A stretch of 64,000 nucleotides of DNA from JAEZJZ01 sp050949055 (GTDB lineage: Bacteria; Bacillota; UBA994; UBA5500): the NCBI GenBank assembly GCA_050949055.1, contig JBMNFA010000008.1:1-64000 (forward strand), written 5' to 3'. This document shows, one piece after another, positions 25,747 to 33,608 of the stretch. Made by a program: the position numbers and the translations under genes. The notes under the pieces were generated by a model. The model had not been told where the DNA came from, ran no database searches, and worked only from the letters and a program-made list of their open reading frames with translations. The first letter of the stretch is position 1. Each line of letters opens with the position of its first letter.

Positions 25747-27015
25747 ATGAGTTTTTCCCCTCCCCTGGTGGCAGCAGCAACCTTTGTTGTTGCCTACCTA
25801 GCCATCGTGTTCAAGGTGACACGACCGCTTATTCTGCTGTCGCTGGCCGCATTGGTCCTGTTGCTATCTGGGACGATCAGCGTGCAAACCGCAGTCGCAG
25901 CGATCAACTACAATGTCTTAGGGATCTTCTTTGGCATGATGGTTTTGGCGGAGCTGTTTATCGCTTCCAAGGCACCAGACTACTTGGCAGGAAAAGTGGT
26001 TAGCCGGGTGCACACGGCAGGCATGGCGCTGATCGCAGTCAGTGTGTTTGCCGGATTCATCTCAGCCTTTGTTGACAACGTAGCCACTGTTTTGATCGTC
26101 GCTCCGATTGCTTTTGATATCGCCCATCGCCTGCGCACTTCTCCTGTTCCTTTCATCATTGGTATCGCCATTTCCTCCAATCTACAGGGGACCGCGACGA
26201 TGATCGGAGACTCCACCAGCATCATTTTGGCCACAACCGCCAAGTTGAATTTCACCGACTTCTTCTGGATGAATGGGCGACCGGGCATTTTCTTCGCTGT
26301 GGAGCTGGGAGCCGTGGCAGCTACCGTCGTTCTATGGTACCTGTTCCGGCATTTGCGCCAACCGATTGAGTTCCGCCAGTCCACTGAGGTGCTGACATGG
26401 GTGCCCACCGGGCTATTGGTGCTATTGATAATCGCGCTCGCCTTGACATCCCTGCTCCCGAAAAGGCCTGACTACTTGGTGGGAGTGGTTGTCACAGGCT
26501 TTGGTTTGCTGGCCCTCCTGTGGAACACCTTAATGGGACGACTTCCCTTCTCATTTCTTGAGCTGGATTGGGAGACCTTTTTCTTCCTGATAGGAGTATT
26601 CGTGTTGGTGGGGAGCCTTTCGGCCACCGGCATAGTGGATATGGTCGCCGATACTATCTCTGGCCTGGCCGGAGGAAGCGTTTTCTGGGCCTATGTATCC
26701 TTGGTCTTCATCTCGGTATTGGTTTCAGCCTTTGTCGACAATATTCCCTACACCATCGCCATGCTTCCGGTAGCCCAGCAGGTGGCCGCTACGCTGGGCG
26801 CTTCGCCCTTTTTGATGATGTTTGGCCTGCTGATTGGCACCTCGCTGGGGGGTAACATCACTCCCATCGGCGCGTCCGCCAACGTGGTGGCAACCGGCAT
26901 GCTTCGACGGAGAGGTTATTCTGTCTCCTTTGGGGAGTTTGTGGGGATCGGCTTACCCTACACCATGGCGGCGGTCGTTGCGGCGGCAGTGATGTTGTGG
27001 ATTGTGTGGTCGTAG
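25747..27015 (+). CDS. ArsB/SLC13-superfamily permease, probable metal-linked exporter
   Basis: A 422-residue integral membrane protein with about 11-12 helices in two halves. Each half carries the ion-transporter signature: FVDNVATVLIVAPIAF in the first, FVDNIPYTIAMLPVAQ in the second, and GTSLGGNITPIGASANVVA near the end. This is the ArsB/CitM-like (IT superfamily) pattern. Family members export arsenite, Na+ or organic anions, so sequence alone does not give the substrate. The upstream manganese-type riboswitch suggests a role in metal homeostasis. ATG at 25747 has GAGGTG upstream. Confidence 0.85.
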   Translation: MSFSPPLVAAATFVVAYLAIVFKVTRPLILLSLAALVLLLSGTISVQTAVAAINYNVLGIFFGMMVLAELFIASKAPDYLAGKVVSRVHTAGMALIAVSVFAGFISAFVDNVATVLIVAPIAFDIAHRLRTSPVPFIIGIAISSNLQGTATMIGDSTSIILATTAKLNFTDFFWMNGRPGIFFAVELGAVAATVVLWYLFRHLRQPIEFRQSTEVLTWVPTGLLVLLIIALALTSLLPKRPDYLVGVVVTGFGLLALLWNTLMGRLPFSFLELDWETFFFLIGVFVLVGSLSATGIVDMVADTISGLAGGSVFWAYVSLVFISVLVSAFVDNIPYTIAMLPVAQQVAATLGASPFLMMFGLLIGTSLGGNITPIGASANVVATGMLRRRGYSVSFGEFVGIGLPYTMAAVVAAAVMLWIVWS

Positions 27016-27040
27016 CAGGATAGCCTCATACTGACAGCAG

Positions 27041-27078
27041 CAGGGATGCAGCCACTAATGCTGCATCCCTGTTGTTTG
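27041..27078 (+). terminator. Terminator after the permease
   Basis: CAGGGATGCAGC, seven-base loop, GCTGCATCCCTG, then TTGTTTG, 26 bases after the stop. Confidence 0.85.
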
Positions 27079-27097
27079 TCGCGTTACCGATTATCTG

Positions 27098-27907
27098 TCA
27101 GACAGTCACTGAATGCGGTCGCTTTTGCTTGTGCATTATCACTTTCTGCACCAATGGGTGTTCACGGTTCAATCGACAAGCAGTAGTAGGGAACTCTGGT
27201 TTGTAGGGATTAGGCACCGAGTAAGTGGCGACAATCTCTTCGCCGATTGCCTGATTGATCAAAGCTTGAGGGTCGCCTATTCCTGTTAGCAGCCGGTTGA
27301 TCAACATTTTCAGTCCTACAAAGGGAAGATTTCCCTCCTCTAGCGTGTCCAGGCGTTGGATCAGCATGGCCATATCCGAGCGAGAGCTGTGCTGCGTCTG
27401 AACAGCCCTGACTGGAGCGATGCCTAACAGTCCCTCTATCTGAGTAAATGCGTCAGCAAACATGACCAAATCGTTGCTGGTGGTACGAGAAACCCCAAAG
27501 ACCACTACGCGCTTATTGCGTGTATGGAGTTTGCGGATCAGCTGGATCAGATCCCGGTCTCCGCAGACTAGAATGTAAGTGTCGATGTCATCTCGCGTAT
27601 ACATCAACTCCAAAGCGTCCAGTGAGAGCTCTATGTCGGCGGCATTCTTTCGGATGCTCTCTGATACGGACTTGGAAAATACGTGCCGTGGCTCGACACT
27701 TTTGCGCTGCAACTCGGTCTGCAGACCCTTGAACTCCGGCTGATCAAAATCCGCATAAGCCAAGGCCATCACTATCTGTCCTTCCTTATTCGCCTCCTGT
27801 TTGACCAAATCTACCAAACGACCGGCCTGTGGCACCAGCATGTAGTTGTTTTTCATGCTCCAGTATACGTTCTCGTAGTCAATAAACAGGGCCACATTGT
27901 TGTCCAA
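27098..27907 (-). CDS. NYN-domain (LabA/DUF88) putative RNase
   Basis: The N-terminal two-thirds is a PIN-like NYN domain. Its acidic residues appear in VALFIDYENVYWSM, KNAADIELSLDALEL and TYILVCGDRDLIQLI. Proteins of this family are metal-dependent RNases or RNA-binding regulators. The C-terminal part (about residues 165-270) is a helical extension with LINRLLTGIGDPQALINQAIGEE, not recognised. TTG at 27907 is preferred: AAAGGAG lies 8 bases upstream and the protein then starts just before the domain. ATG codons at 27925 and 27943 lack a good site. No operon partner is evident. Confidence 0.82.
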   Translation of the reverse strand: MDNNVALFIDYENVYWSMKNNYMLVPQAGRLVDLVKQEANKEGQIVMALAYADFDQPEFKGLQTELQRKSVEPRHVFSKSVSESIRKNAADIELSLDALELMYTRDDIDTYILVCGDRDLIQLIRKLHTRNKRVVVFGVSRTTSNDLVMFADAFTQIEGLLGIAPVRAVQTQHSSRSDMAMLIQRLDTLEEGNLPFVGLKMLINRLLTGIGDPQALINQAIGEEIVATYSVPNPYKPEFPTTACRLNREHPLVQKVIMHKQKRPHSVTV

Positions 27908-28125
27908 AGCTTCAACTCCTTTCATATGCCCGCCGAGACTCATTCTGTAGCCTGCCCGACGGAGGCATACAGTATGACTGGCGGGAGAAGAAAGGCGCGC
28001 ACAGCCTGACCTCTATTGCTAACACTGTACAGGGCTTGCGAGGGAAACTACCATGACTAGCAATCACCCTCATTCATAAAAGTAGTTTTTGACGCTTCGC
28101 GAACTCAGCGCAGGCGCCCTCAAGA

Positions 28126-28163
28126 TCTTGATTCCTCGCGGAGTTCACGCTCAGCTTGTCGAA
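28126..28163. repeat. Partial copy of a MITE-like repeat, inverted
   Basis: On the minus strand it reads TTCGACAAGCTGAGC, then GAACTCCGCGAGGAATC, which parallels the element at 53858 (CTTCGACAAGCTCAGC, GACTCCGTGAAGAATC). The rest of the 300-base gap 27944-28245 holds no gene; GCGCGCACAGCCTGAC near 27995 matches the 53704 repeat. Confidence 0.6.
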
Positions 28164-28245
28164 CCGCTCGGGATGGCAAGAACTTTCGAGAGAAAAGAAG
28201 CGCCCGCTATCCAGCTCCCTTACTGGATAGCAGGCAACAGCTTGG

Positions 28246-29262
28246 TCAGCTTTTTGCCAGATGTAGAGTAATCTCCTGCCGGTTATGAAACAGATGCTGG
28301 GCATGGACCACCTGAAGCGCTTCATCCAGCTTGGCGCAAACCTCGCGAACGGTATGCAAAGGCCGCTTGCCCATCAGCTTCACGGTCAAGATCACGTGAC
28401 CTCCAACTGACAGGTGAGGAACCAGGCGATTGATTGCACTCACCGTAAAGAAGGGATCCCAGCTCATGTCGCAGGTGATCAGATCCAGCTGTATGCTCTG
28501 GGGCAGGGTTAGCTGGCGAACATTTTGCTGCAAGAAGGTCAGCCCAGGGTAACCACGCAAGCGGTGGTCCAGCAGACCGGTGTCCACAGAAATCACCTTC
28601 ATGCCGCGTTCCAGCAGCACCGAAGTCCAGCCCCCCGGTGCCGCACCCAGATCCAAGGCCAAGCCACCTGGAGCAAACCTCAATTGCCAACGGGTAATCG
28701 CCTCCAACAGCTTGAACTTGGAGCGCGAAATATCCTCGGCAGACTTGCGGAAATGGATCTTGCCGCCTGACCAATCTGTCAGGTTCCACGCTGCCGGAGA
28801 TACTCCGTAGTAGGCATTGTTTTCGGACACAGTGACCGAGATAATCCATTTGGGATCCTTGATGGCGGGCAAGAAGCCCAGTTGCAGCAGTCGCCCATCC
28901 AGTGCAGCTTTCAGCTGACGCCCTTGTCCAGACTGGCTGCTGTTGATCCAGCGGCCTTGAACGGCCACAGAACAGCCTACGGGCGCTCCCAGCAGGTCCT
29001 CCTGCAAGTGCTCATTAATACTTCTATGTAGAGTTTCCATATCCGTATAGTCTAGCACTGTTGCTGTATGCATGTGGTGCAGGAAGATAGGGGTGTCTGA
29101 CAAAAGAAGGTGATTTGCCAAGCTGGCATCTGGATGCTCCCAAAAGAAGACGCCGTCACCCAACACAGTGATCTCCCCGACGCCCTCGGACCGGGTTCGC
29201 ACTTCCTCTACGGCCACATTGGTAAACTCGGGGCTTGCGGTTAACACCAACCCGGTTTTCAT
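28246..29262 (-). CDS. RlmM-like SAM-dependent rRNA 2-prime-O-methyltransferase
   Basis: A 338-residue protein. The first half looks like a THUMP-type RNA-binding region. The second half is an FtsJ/RrmJ-type methyltransferase with the SAM motif LALDLGAAPGGWTSVLLERG (about 198-217), the catalytic Asp in ITCDMSWDP, and the catalytic Lys in VILTVKLMGK. This is the architecture of RlmM, which methylates C2498 of 23S rRNA in proteobacteria; the exact target here is not known. It is monocistronic. GGGGGAG precedes the ATG. Confidence 0.85.
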   Translation of the reverse strand: MKTGLVLTASPEFTNVAVEEVRTRSEGVGEITVLGDGVFFWEHPDASLANHLLLSDTPIFLHHMHTATVLDYTDMETLHRSINEHLQEDLLGAPVGCSVAVQGRWINSSQSGQGRQLKAALDGRLLQLGFLPAIKDPKWIISVTVSENNAYYGVSPAAWNLTDWSGGKIHFRKSAEDISRSKFKLLEAITRWQLRFAPGGLALDLGAAPGGWTSVLLERGMKVISVDTGLLDHRLRGYPGLTFLQQNVRQLTLPQSIQLDLITCDMSWDPFFTVSAINRLVPHLSVGGHVILTVKLMGKRPLHTVREVCAKLDEALQVVHAQHLFHNRQEITLHLAKS

Positions 29263-29444
29263 TATTGCTCCCCCTTGCGCTTTTCATCAAAACTTGCGCT
29301 TATATTAACGAACCATGGATGAACAGTCAAACCAGGCAGGGATGGGAAATGACCACTTCGGTGGCTGCACCATTCCAACCATACTTTCCGCATCCCTGGT
29401 ATGGATTATGGTCAATTATGGCAAGATACGCCGGGTGATGTCAA

Positions 29445-30053
29445 ATGTCCGTGTGGGTACAAGCTGCCCTTGCCTTGATTGCTGTTGCTACCGTGTCCAG
29501 ACTGTTGGGCGATCTGCCCAACAAGCATTTTCTGGCGTTGGCCACTGGCTGCTTTTTCTACGTGCACCCTGCGCCGATGACATTTGGCCTGGCTGCGTTG
29601 ATCTTCTGGGACCAGGTGCATAACAGCGGCGACAACGACCGCTTCATGTTTCTGCCGACGCTGGGAGGCGCTTTGCTCACTAGCTTCGTCTCCTTGCCAT
29701 TGCGAGAGTCGATGTTAACAGTAACTACCGCTCAATCAGGCACCAGCTTGGCCACCGGTCTCAGTTGGGCAGAAAGCCTGCGCGCCTGTCTGGCCATACC
29801 GCTGTTGGAACAATACTGCCTAGCGATAGTCTTGGCCAGCCTGTTGAAAAAGGGATGGACCGAGCGTTATGCACTGCTTACGGCCGCACTGCTCTTTGCG
29901 CTCCTACAAGGGCACCCGGGCGCGATGATGACTCGAGCTTTGGCGGGCTGTGTCTACGGCTGGCTCTACCTGAGGCACGGCTTCTGGAGTGCTGTTACCG
30001 CCCATGGTTTGAGTAGCGCCTGGACGCTATTGGTGACGCTATGGCTAGGATAA
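29445..30053 (+). CDS. CPBP-family intramembrane protein with altered motif
   Basis: A 202-residue membrane protein with about six helices. The C-terminal half has the CPBP (CAAX protease/bacteriocin-processing) motifs in order: LLEQYCLAIVLASLL, ALLFALLQGHPG and AVTAHGLSSAW. Active members normally have a Glu-Glu pair in motif 1. Here the second Glu is Gln (EQ) and the usual Arg is absent, so proteolytic activity is doubtful. The ribosome-binding site is weak. It is divergent from the RlmM-like gene and faces the tRNA genes. Confidence 0.7.
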   Translation: MSVWVQAALALIAVATVSRLLGDLPNKHFLALATGCFFYVHPAPMTFGLAALIFWDQVHNSGDNDRFMFLPTLGGALLTSFVSLPLRESMLTVTTAQSGTSLATGLSWAESLRACLAIPLLEQYCLAIVLASLLKKGWTERYALLTAALLFALLQGHPGAMMTRALAGCVYGWLYLRHGFWSAVTAHGLSSAWTLLVTLWLG

Positions 30054-30081
30054 AACAAAAAAACCAAGCAGTTATGCTTGG
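30054..30081 (-). terminator. Terminator of the tRNA-Leu pair
   Basis: CCAAGCA, loop TAAC, TGCTTGG, then TTTTTTTG on the minus strand, just after the tRNA-Leu(GAG) gene. Confidence 0.9.
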
Positions 30082-30097
30082 CGCCAATTTACGGTAA

Positions 30098-30180
30098 TGG
30101 TGTCGGAGGCGGGACTTGAACCCGCACGGTTGCCCATACGCCCCTCAAACGTACGCGTCTGCCAATTCCGCCACTCCGAC
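30098..30180 (-). tRNA. tRNA-Leu (anticodon GAG)
   Basis: An 83-nt class II tRNA. The acceptor GTCGGAG pairs with CTCCGAC, the anticodon loop is TTGAGGG (anticodon GAG), and there is a variable arm, T arm GGTTCAAGTCC, discriminator A and encoded CCA. It reads CUC and CUU codons; CUC is the specifier of the T-box at 44068. It is the second gene of a two-tRNA unit. Confidence 0.96.
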
Positions 30181-30204
30181 CAATCTTGCAGAATAAAACA
30201 AAAA

Positions 30205-30292
30205 TGGTGCCGAAGGTGGGATTCGAACCCACACGAGCGTTGCACTCACTGCGCCCTGAACACAGCGTGTCTGCCAGTTCCACCACTTCGGC
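30205..30292 (-). tRNA. tRNA-Leu (anticodon CAG)
   Basis: An 88-nt class II tRNA. The acceptor GCCGAAG pairs with CTTCGGC, the anticodon loop contains TTCAGGG (CAG), and the T arm is GGTTCGAATCC, with encoded CCA. It is 24 bases upstream of the GAG tRNA and co-transcribed with it. Confidence 0.96.
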
Positions 30293-30317
30293 ACGTCTCT
30301 CAGCAAGGACAAGTATT

Positions 30318-30346
30318 ATATTACTCGGGTTAGCCTAGATTGTCAA
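30318..30346 (-). promoter_or_regulatory. Promoter of the tRNA-Leu pair
   Basis: TTGACA, 17 bases, TAATAT on the minus strand, 26 bases upstream of the first tRNA. Confidence 0.82.
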
Positions 30347-30378
30347 GCCTGCTTCGCTGATGTTCATACAAAACGATG

Positions 30379-30960
30379 TCAATCAAAGTTGTCCCATTGA
30401 TACAGGCTGCGATAAATCAGTTGCTGCTGCAAGACCTTGCGCACATACCTTCTGGTCTCCTCGAAGGGAATGCTGCCAGCATCTTCTAGAGTGCCGTCCC
30501 AAATCCCTTGCGTCAACCAGCCCTCCACATTTCCACGGCCGCCATTATAGGCGGCCACAGCGACCGGAAGCTCCTGCCCAAACTCCTTCAGCAGATTGGC
30601 CAAATACCACGTTCCGAGCCTGATGTTCACCTCTGGCGAGAACAGCTCCTGTTGCTGAAAAGCAGATAAGCCCATTTGCTCTGCCACCCAGTCAGCGGTG
30701 CTGGGCATTAGCTGCATTAAGCCGGCTGCTCCTTTAGGGGATACGGCGTTCGCTTGCCACCGGCTCTCCACATTGATCACTGCAGCTACCAGACTGGGGT
30801 CTACCCGACGCAGCCTGGCCTCTCGCACAATCACCTGCTGGTGACTCAACGGGTAAAGCCACCTCAGAAGTTTCGGGGCAACATTGACCAACACCAAGAT
30901 GAACAGGAAAGCCAACAAGAGTGAAACCAGCCTTCTCAGGGCCCTTCTGACAGCCCTCAT
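30379..30960 (-). CDS. Membrane-anchored lytic transglycosylase (SLT family)
   Basis: A 193-residue protein with an N-terminal membrane anchor (about 11-27) and an SLT domain. Catalytic Glu65 is in VINVESRWQANAVSPKGAAG, followed by GLMQLMPSTADW, VNIRLGTWYL and VAAYNGG. It cleaves the glycan backbone of peptidoglycan. It overlaps coaE by 4 bases (ATGA), so the two are translationally coupled in the polA-mutM-ytaF-coaE cluster. Confidence 0.92.
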   Translation of the reverse strand: MRAVRRALRRLVSLLLAFLFILVLVNVAPKLLRWLYPLSHQQVIVREARLRRVDPSLVAAVINVESRWQANAVSPKGAAGLMQLMPSTADWVAEQMGLSAFQQQELFSPEVNIRLGTWYLANLLKEFGQELPVAVAAYNGGRGNVEGWLTQGIWDGTLEDAGSIPFEETRRYVRKVLQQQLIYRSLYQWDNFD

Positions 30961-31595
30961 CTATCAGCTCCTTTGAATGGCTGCCGTCTCACTTTGGCGC
31001 GAGCTATGGCCTGTTGATAAGCCAACTCCACCTGTTGTCTGGTGGCATCCAGGGAGCCATTGTTGTCAATGATTTGGTCCGCGAAGGCGGCCTTTTCATT
31101 GAGTGGTAGTTGAGCGCGAATACGCTGTAACGCTTGATCCCGCGTCAATTGATTGCGTTGCATCAACCGCCGCAGTTGAGTCTCTTGGTCAACCATCACC
31201 ACCCAGATCTCATCCATCATAGCCTGCAAAGAGGTCTCTATTAATAGAGGAATATCGAGTATTACCGGCTGTTGATATCCCTGCTGGTGCAAATCGTCAA
31301 TCATCTGCTCCATGCGGTCGATCACATGGGGATGAACGATGCTGTTTAACTTCTCCCGAGCCTGTCTGTCACTGAATATGATCTGCCCCAATTGCTGTCG
31401 GTCGATTTGGCCGTCAGAACGAACTATTCGTGCGCCAAAATGCGCGACGATAGCCTCGTATGCAGCTTCTCCTGGCTCCACCACCTGCCGGGCAATTCTA
31501 TCCGCGTCAATCACTGCTGCTCCCATATCCAGCAAGACTTTTACAACCGTGCTCTTGCCACTGGCAATTCCGCCGGTCAAGCCAATTCGATACAA
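30957..31595 (-). CDS. coaE: Dephospho-CoA kinase
   Basis: Phosphorylates dephospho-CoA at the 3-prime ribose hydroxyl, the last step of CoA synthesis. The 212 residues begin YRIGLTGGIASGKSTV (Walker A). The adenylate-kinase-like fold shows DADRIARQVVEPGEAAYEAI, HPHVIDRM and VILDIPLLIETSL. The TTG start follows AGGTGGG. It sits between ytaF and the lytic transglycosylase gene, the order often seen behind polA and mutM in Bacillota. Confidence 0.95.
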   Translation of the reverse strand: MYRIGLTGGIASGKSTVVKVLLDMGAAVIDADRIARQVVEPGEAAYEAIVAHFGARIVRSDGQIDRQQLGQIIFSDRQAREKLNSIVHPHVIDRMEQMIDDLHQQGYQQPVILDIPLLIETSLQAMMDEIWVVMVDQETQLRRLMQRNQLTRDQALQRIRAQLPLNEKAAFADQIIDNNGSLDATRQQVELAYQQAIARAKVRRQPFKGADR

Positions 31596-31650
31596 AAGAA
31601 TCCCACCTATCAGAATAGCATCCGCCAGCTACAGCCTTCCACTATGCCGG

Positions 31651-32313
31651 TTATCCGGCAAACAAACCAAAAACACCCAAGAATATTAACAGCATGCCAG
31701 GAAGAACAACCAGCTTCTTGCTCAGTCTATGTTGTAGATGATAACCTAATTCCCATCCCAATAGTAGAGCGCAGAACTTGATCGCGCCCACGGCCAAGGC
31801 TGTGGGCAGGGCCGAGAGTCCAGTCATAGCTGCCCCCAAACCAGCACCAAAGGCATCCAGCGCCAACGCTGTACCGAGCAGAATTGCCTCCTGCCAACTG
31901 ATTATGCCGCTTTGGTCGCGGTCAGCCAACGCCGGCTGGCGCAGCACCTGAATCACCAGGCCAAAGGCGTGCAGGTTGATTTGGGCTATGGGACGTTGAT
32001 TGAAGTCTGGGACCTCTGTTCGCTCGCCTCCCGCTGCCTGCACTTCCACATCCGTCTGGCTATGTTGGTAGATCACATAGACTCCCAGCGCCATCAATAG
32101 CACCGCACCAATGGAGCTGGCAGTACGCGGGGCAAAGAGACCGCTGAGCATGTGCCCCAGGATCATTGCCAGATAGATCACGCCGGCTGACATTACGCAG
32201 ATTACCAGCACTGCTGCCGGACTCATTTTGATCCTCTGCGCTCCGTAAGACAAGGCTGCGGCGAAGCCATCCAGGCTGACCACCACTCCCAAGATCACAA
32301 TCATCAATGACAA
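31651..32313 (-). CDS. ytaF: Sporulation membrane protein YtaF (MntP-related)
   Basis: A 220-residue protein with six membrane helices in two halves, related to the DUF204/MntP manganese exporter family. Halves share DGFAAALSYGAQRIKM and DAFGAGLGAAMTGLSAL, with an acidic Asp in each. A polar linker near residues 85-105 separates them. YtaF is named from B. subtilis sporulation studies; its transport substrate is not established. It lies between coaE and mutM. The start uses TTG after GAGGTGAGG. Confidence 0.88.
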   Translation of the reverse strand: MSLMIVILGVVVSLDGFAAALSYGAQRIKMSPAAVLVICVMSAGVIYLAMILGHMLSGLFAPRTASSIGAVLLMALGVYVIYQHSQTDVEVQAAGGERTEVPDFNQRPIAQINLHAFGLVIQVLRQPALADRDQSGIISWQEAILLGTALALDAFGAGLGAAMTGLSALPTALAVGAIKFCALLLGWELGYHLQHRLSKKLVVLPGMLLIFLGVFGLFAG

Positions 32314-32395
32314 GACTGCCTCACCTCTCTCCTGGCATCATATGCCGGGCCAGATCAGTAAGGTGCGTCTATGCCTATTGCCTGCCAGGCGAAGG

Positions 32396-32452
32396 ACACG
32401 GGGACGGTTCTCTGCTGTCCGGGTGGACGGCAGAGAACCGTCGGAAACCACT
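32396..32452. repeat. REP-like palindrome (GGGGACGGTTCT family)
   Basis: GACACGGGGACGGTTCT begins the element. GACGGTTCTCTGCTGTCC (32403-32420) and GGACGGCAGAGAACCGTC (32425-32442) form a long hairpin with loop GGGT. It has the same core as the palindromes around the transposase at 54842. A further piece (AAACCGTCCCCATATCC) lies at 32602. Confidence 0.8.
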
Positions 32453-32478
32453 GAAGAAGCCTGCAGTTGCCCTTCTAA

Positions 32479-32590
32479 GCACTTCGACCAGCTCAGCGCG
32501 TAAGCTCCATGAAGAATCCTAAGGAAGCCTGCATCTACGGGGTTTTGGATTCCTCACTGCCGTTTGTAATGACCGCTTTCGGCGGTCTTA
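32479..32590. repeat. Degenerate MITE-like repeat
   Basis: CACTTCGACCAGCTCAGC, then CTCCATGAAGAATCCT and GCCTGCAT, then TGTAATGACC. It parallels the better preserved element at 53858-53958. Together with the palindrome it fills the 315-base gap between ytaF and mutM; no gene is seen. Confidence 0.6.
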
Positions 32591-32628
32591 TCAGCAGTCT
32601 CAAACCGTCCCCATATCCATTTCACAGA

Positions 32629-33462
32629 TCAAGGTCGCGGGCAGCGCTGACATTGGGCACAGAAGTGGGCACTGCGTCCAGCCAACTTGGTCCGTTGAAT
32701 AGGCTGACCACACTTCGGGCAAGGCTGGCCTTCCCTCCCATAAACAGTCAGTTGGTGCTGGAAGCTGCCACTCTCCCCCAAGCCATCCACATAGTCGCTG
32801 AAAGTGGTTCCCCGCATGGCAACACCAGCCTGCAGCACCCTGATTAGGCAGTCATGCAGACGCTGTACTTGCTCGAAGCTTAGCTCATGGGCCGGCGTCT
32901 CGGGATGAATCCCTGCCAGGAAGAGACTCTCGTCAGCATAGATATTCCCAACACCGGCAATTACGCACTGGTTGAGCAACAAGTTCTTGATCTTCGTACG
33001 ACGCGAAGATAACAATCCAGCGAACTCTTCCACGGGAAAGTGTTCCAGGGGCTCCCAGCCCAGCTTCTCCATATTGGCAACACGGGCGATATCATGATCA
33101 GGTGCCAAGTACATGGCACCAAATTGCCGCATATCGGAAAAGCGCAACTGATCGCCCCCTCGCAGCTGAAAGAGCACATGGGTATACTTGGGCAATGGCT
33201 GGGTGGATGGTGCCAGTCGCAGTTGTCCGGTCATGCGCAGGTGAATTACCAAGGTGTAGTCTCCCGTCAGGCGAAACAGTAGGTACTTGCCCCGGCGTTC
33301 AATAGCCAAAAACTGTCTACCGCGTATAGATGCAACAAATTGGTCTGGATGCGGATACTTGATGATTCGCTGCAATCCAATCTCCACGTCCTCTATGGTC
33401 TGACCTACCAAATGGGGAAGCAGTGAACGACGGACCGTTTCAACCTCAGGCAGCTCGGGCAT
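32629..33462 (-). CDS. mutM: Formamidopyrimidine-DNA glycosylase
   Basis: Excises oxidized purines such as 8-oxoguanine and nicks the abasic site. It is 277 residues long. The catalytic N terminus is MPELPEVETVRR (Pro2 nucleophile, Glu3), and the beta-loop Lys is in RRGKYLLF. Helix-two-turns-helix residues include LLNQCVIAGVGNIYADE. The C-terminal zinc finger has four Cys (CPKCGQPI and HFCAQCQR). It follows polA by about 150 bases. Confidence 0.96.
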   Translation of the reverse strand: MPELPEVETVRRSLLPHLVGQTIEDVEIGLQRIIKYPHPDQFVASIRGRQFLAIERRGKYLLFRLTGDYTLVIHLRMTGQLRLAPSTQPLPKYTHVLFQLRGGDQLRFSDMRQFGAMYLAPDHDIARVANMEKLGWEPLEHFPVEEFAGLLSSRRTKIKNLLLNQCVIAGVGNIYADESLFLAGIHPETPAHELSFEQVQRLHDCLIRVLQAGVAMRGTTFSDYVDGLGESGSFQHQLTVYGREGQPCPKCGQPIQRTKLAGRSAHFCAQCQRCPRP

Positions 33463-33608
33463 AGAAGTCCCTCCTCGATGTCAATGCCACGATTATACCA
33501 TGTCGCAATTTGGGACAGCAGAAGTTGGTGGAGAAAGCGACACAGCCAAGGGTAGCACCAGTAGCCACCTGCCAAATACCATGCCGATAGCTAAGGCTCA
33601 ACCGCAAC

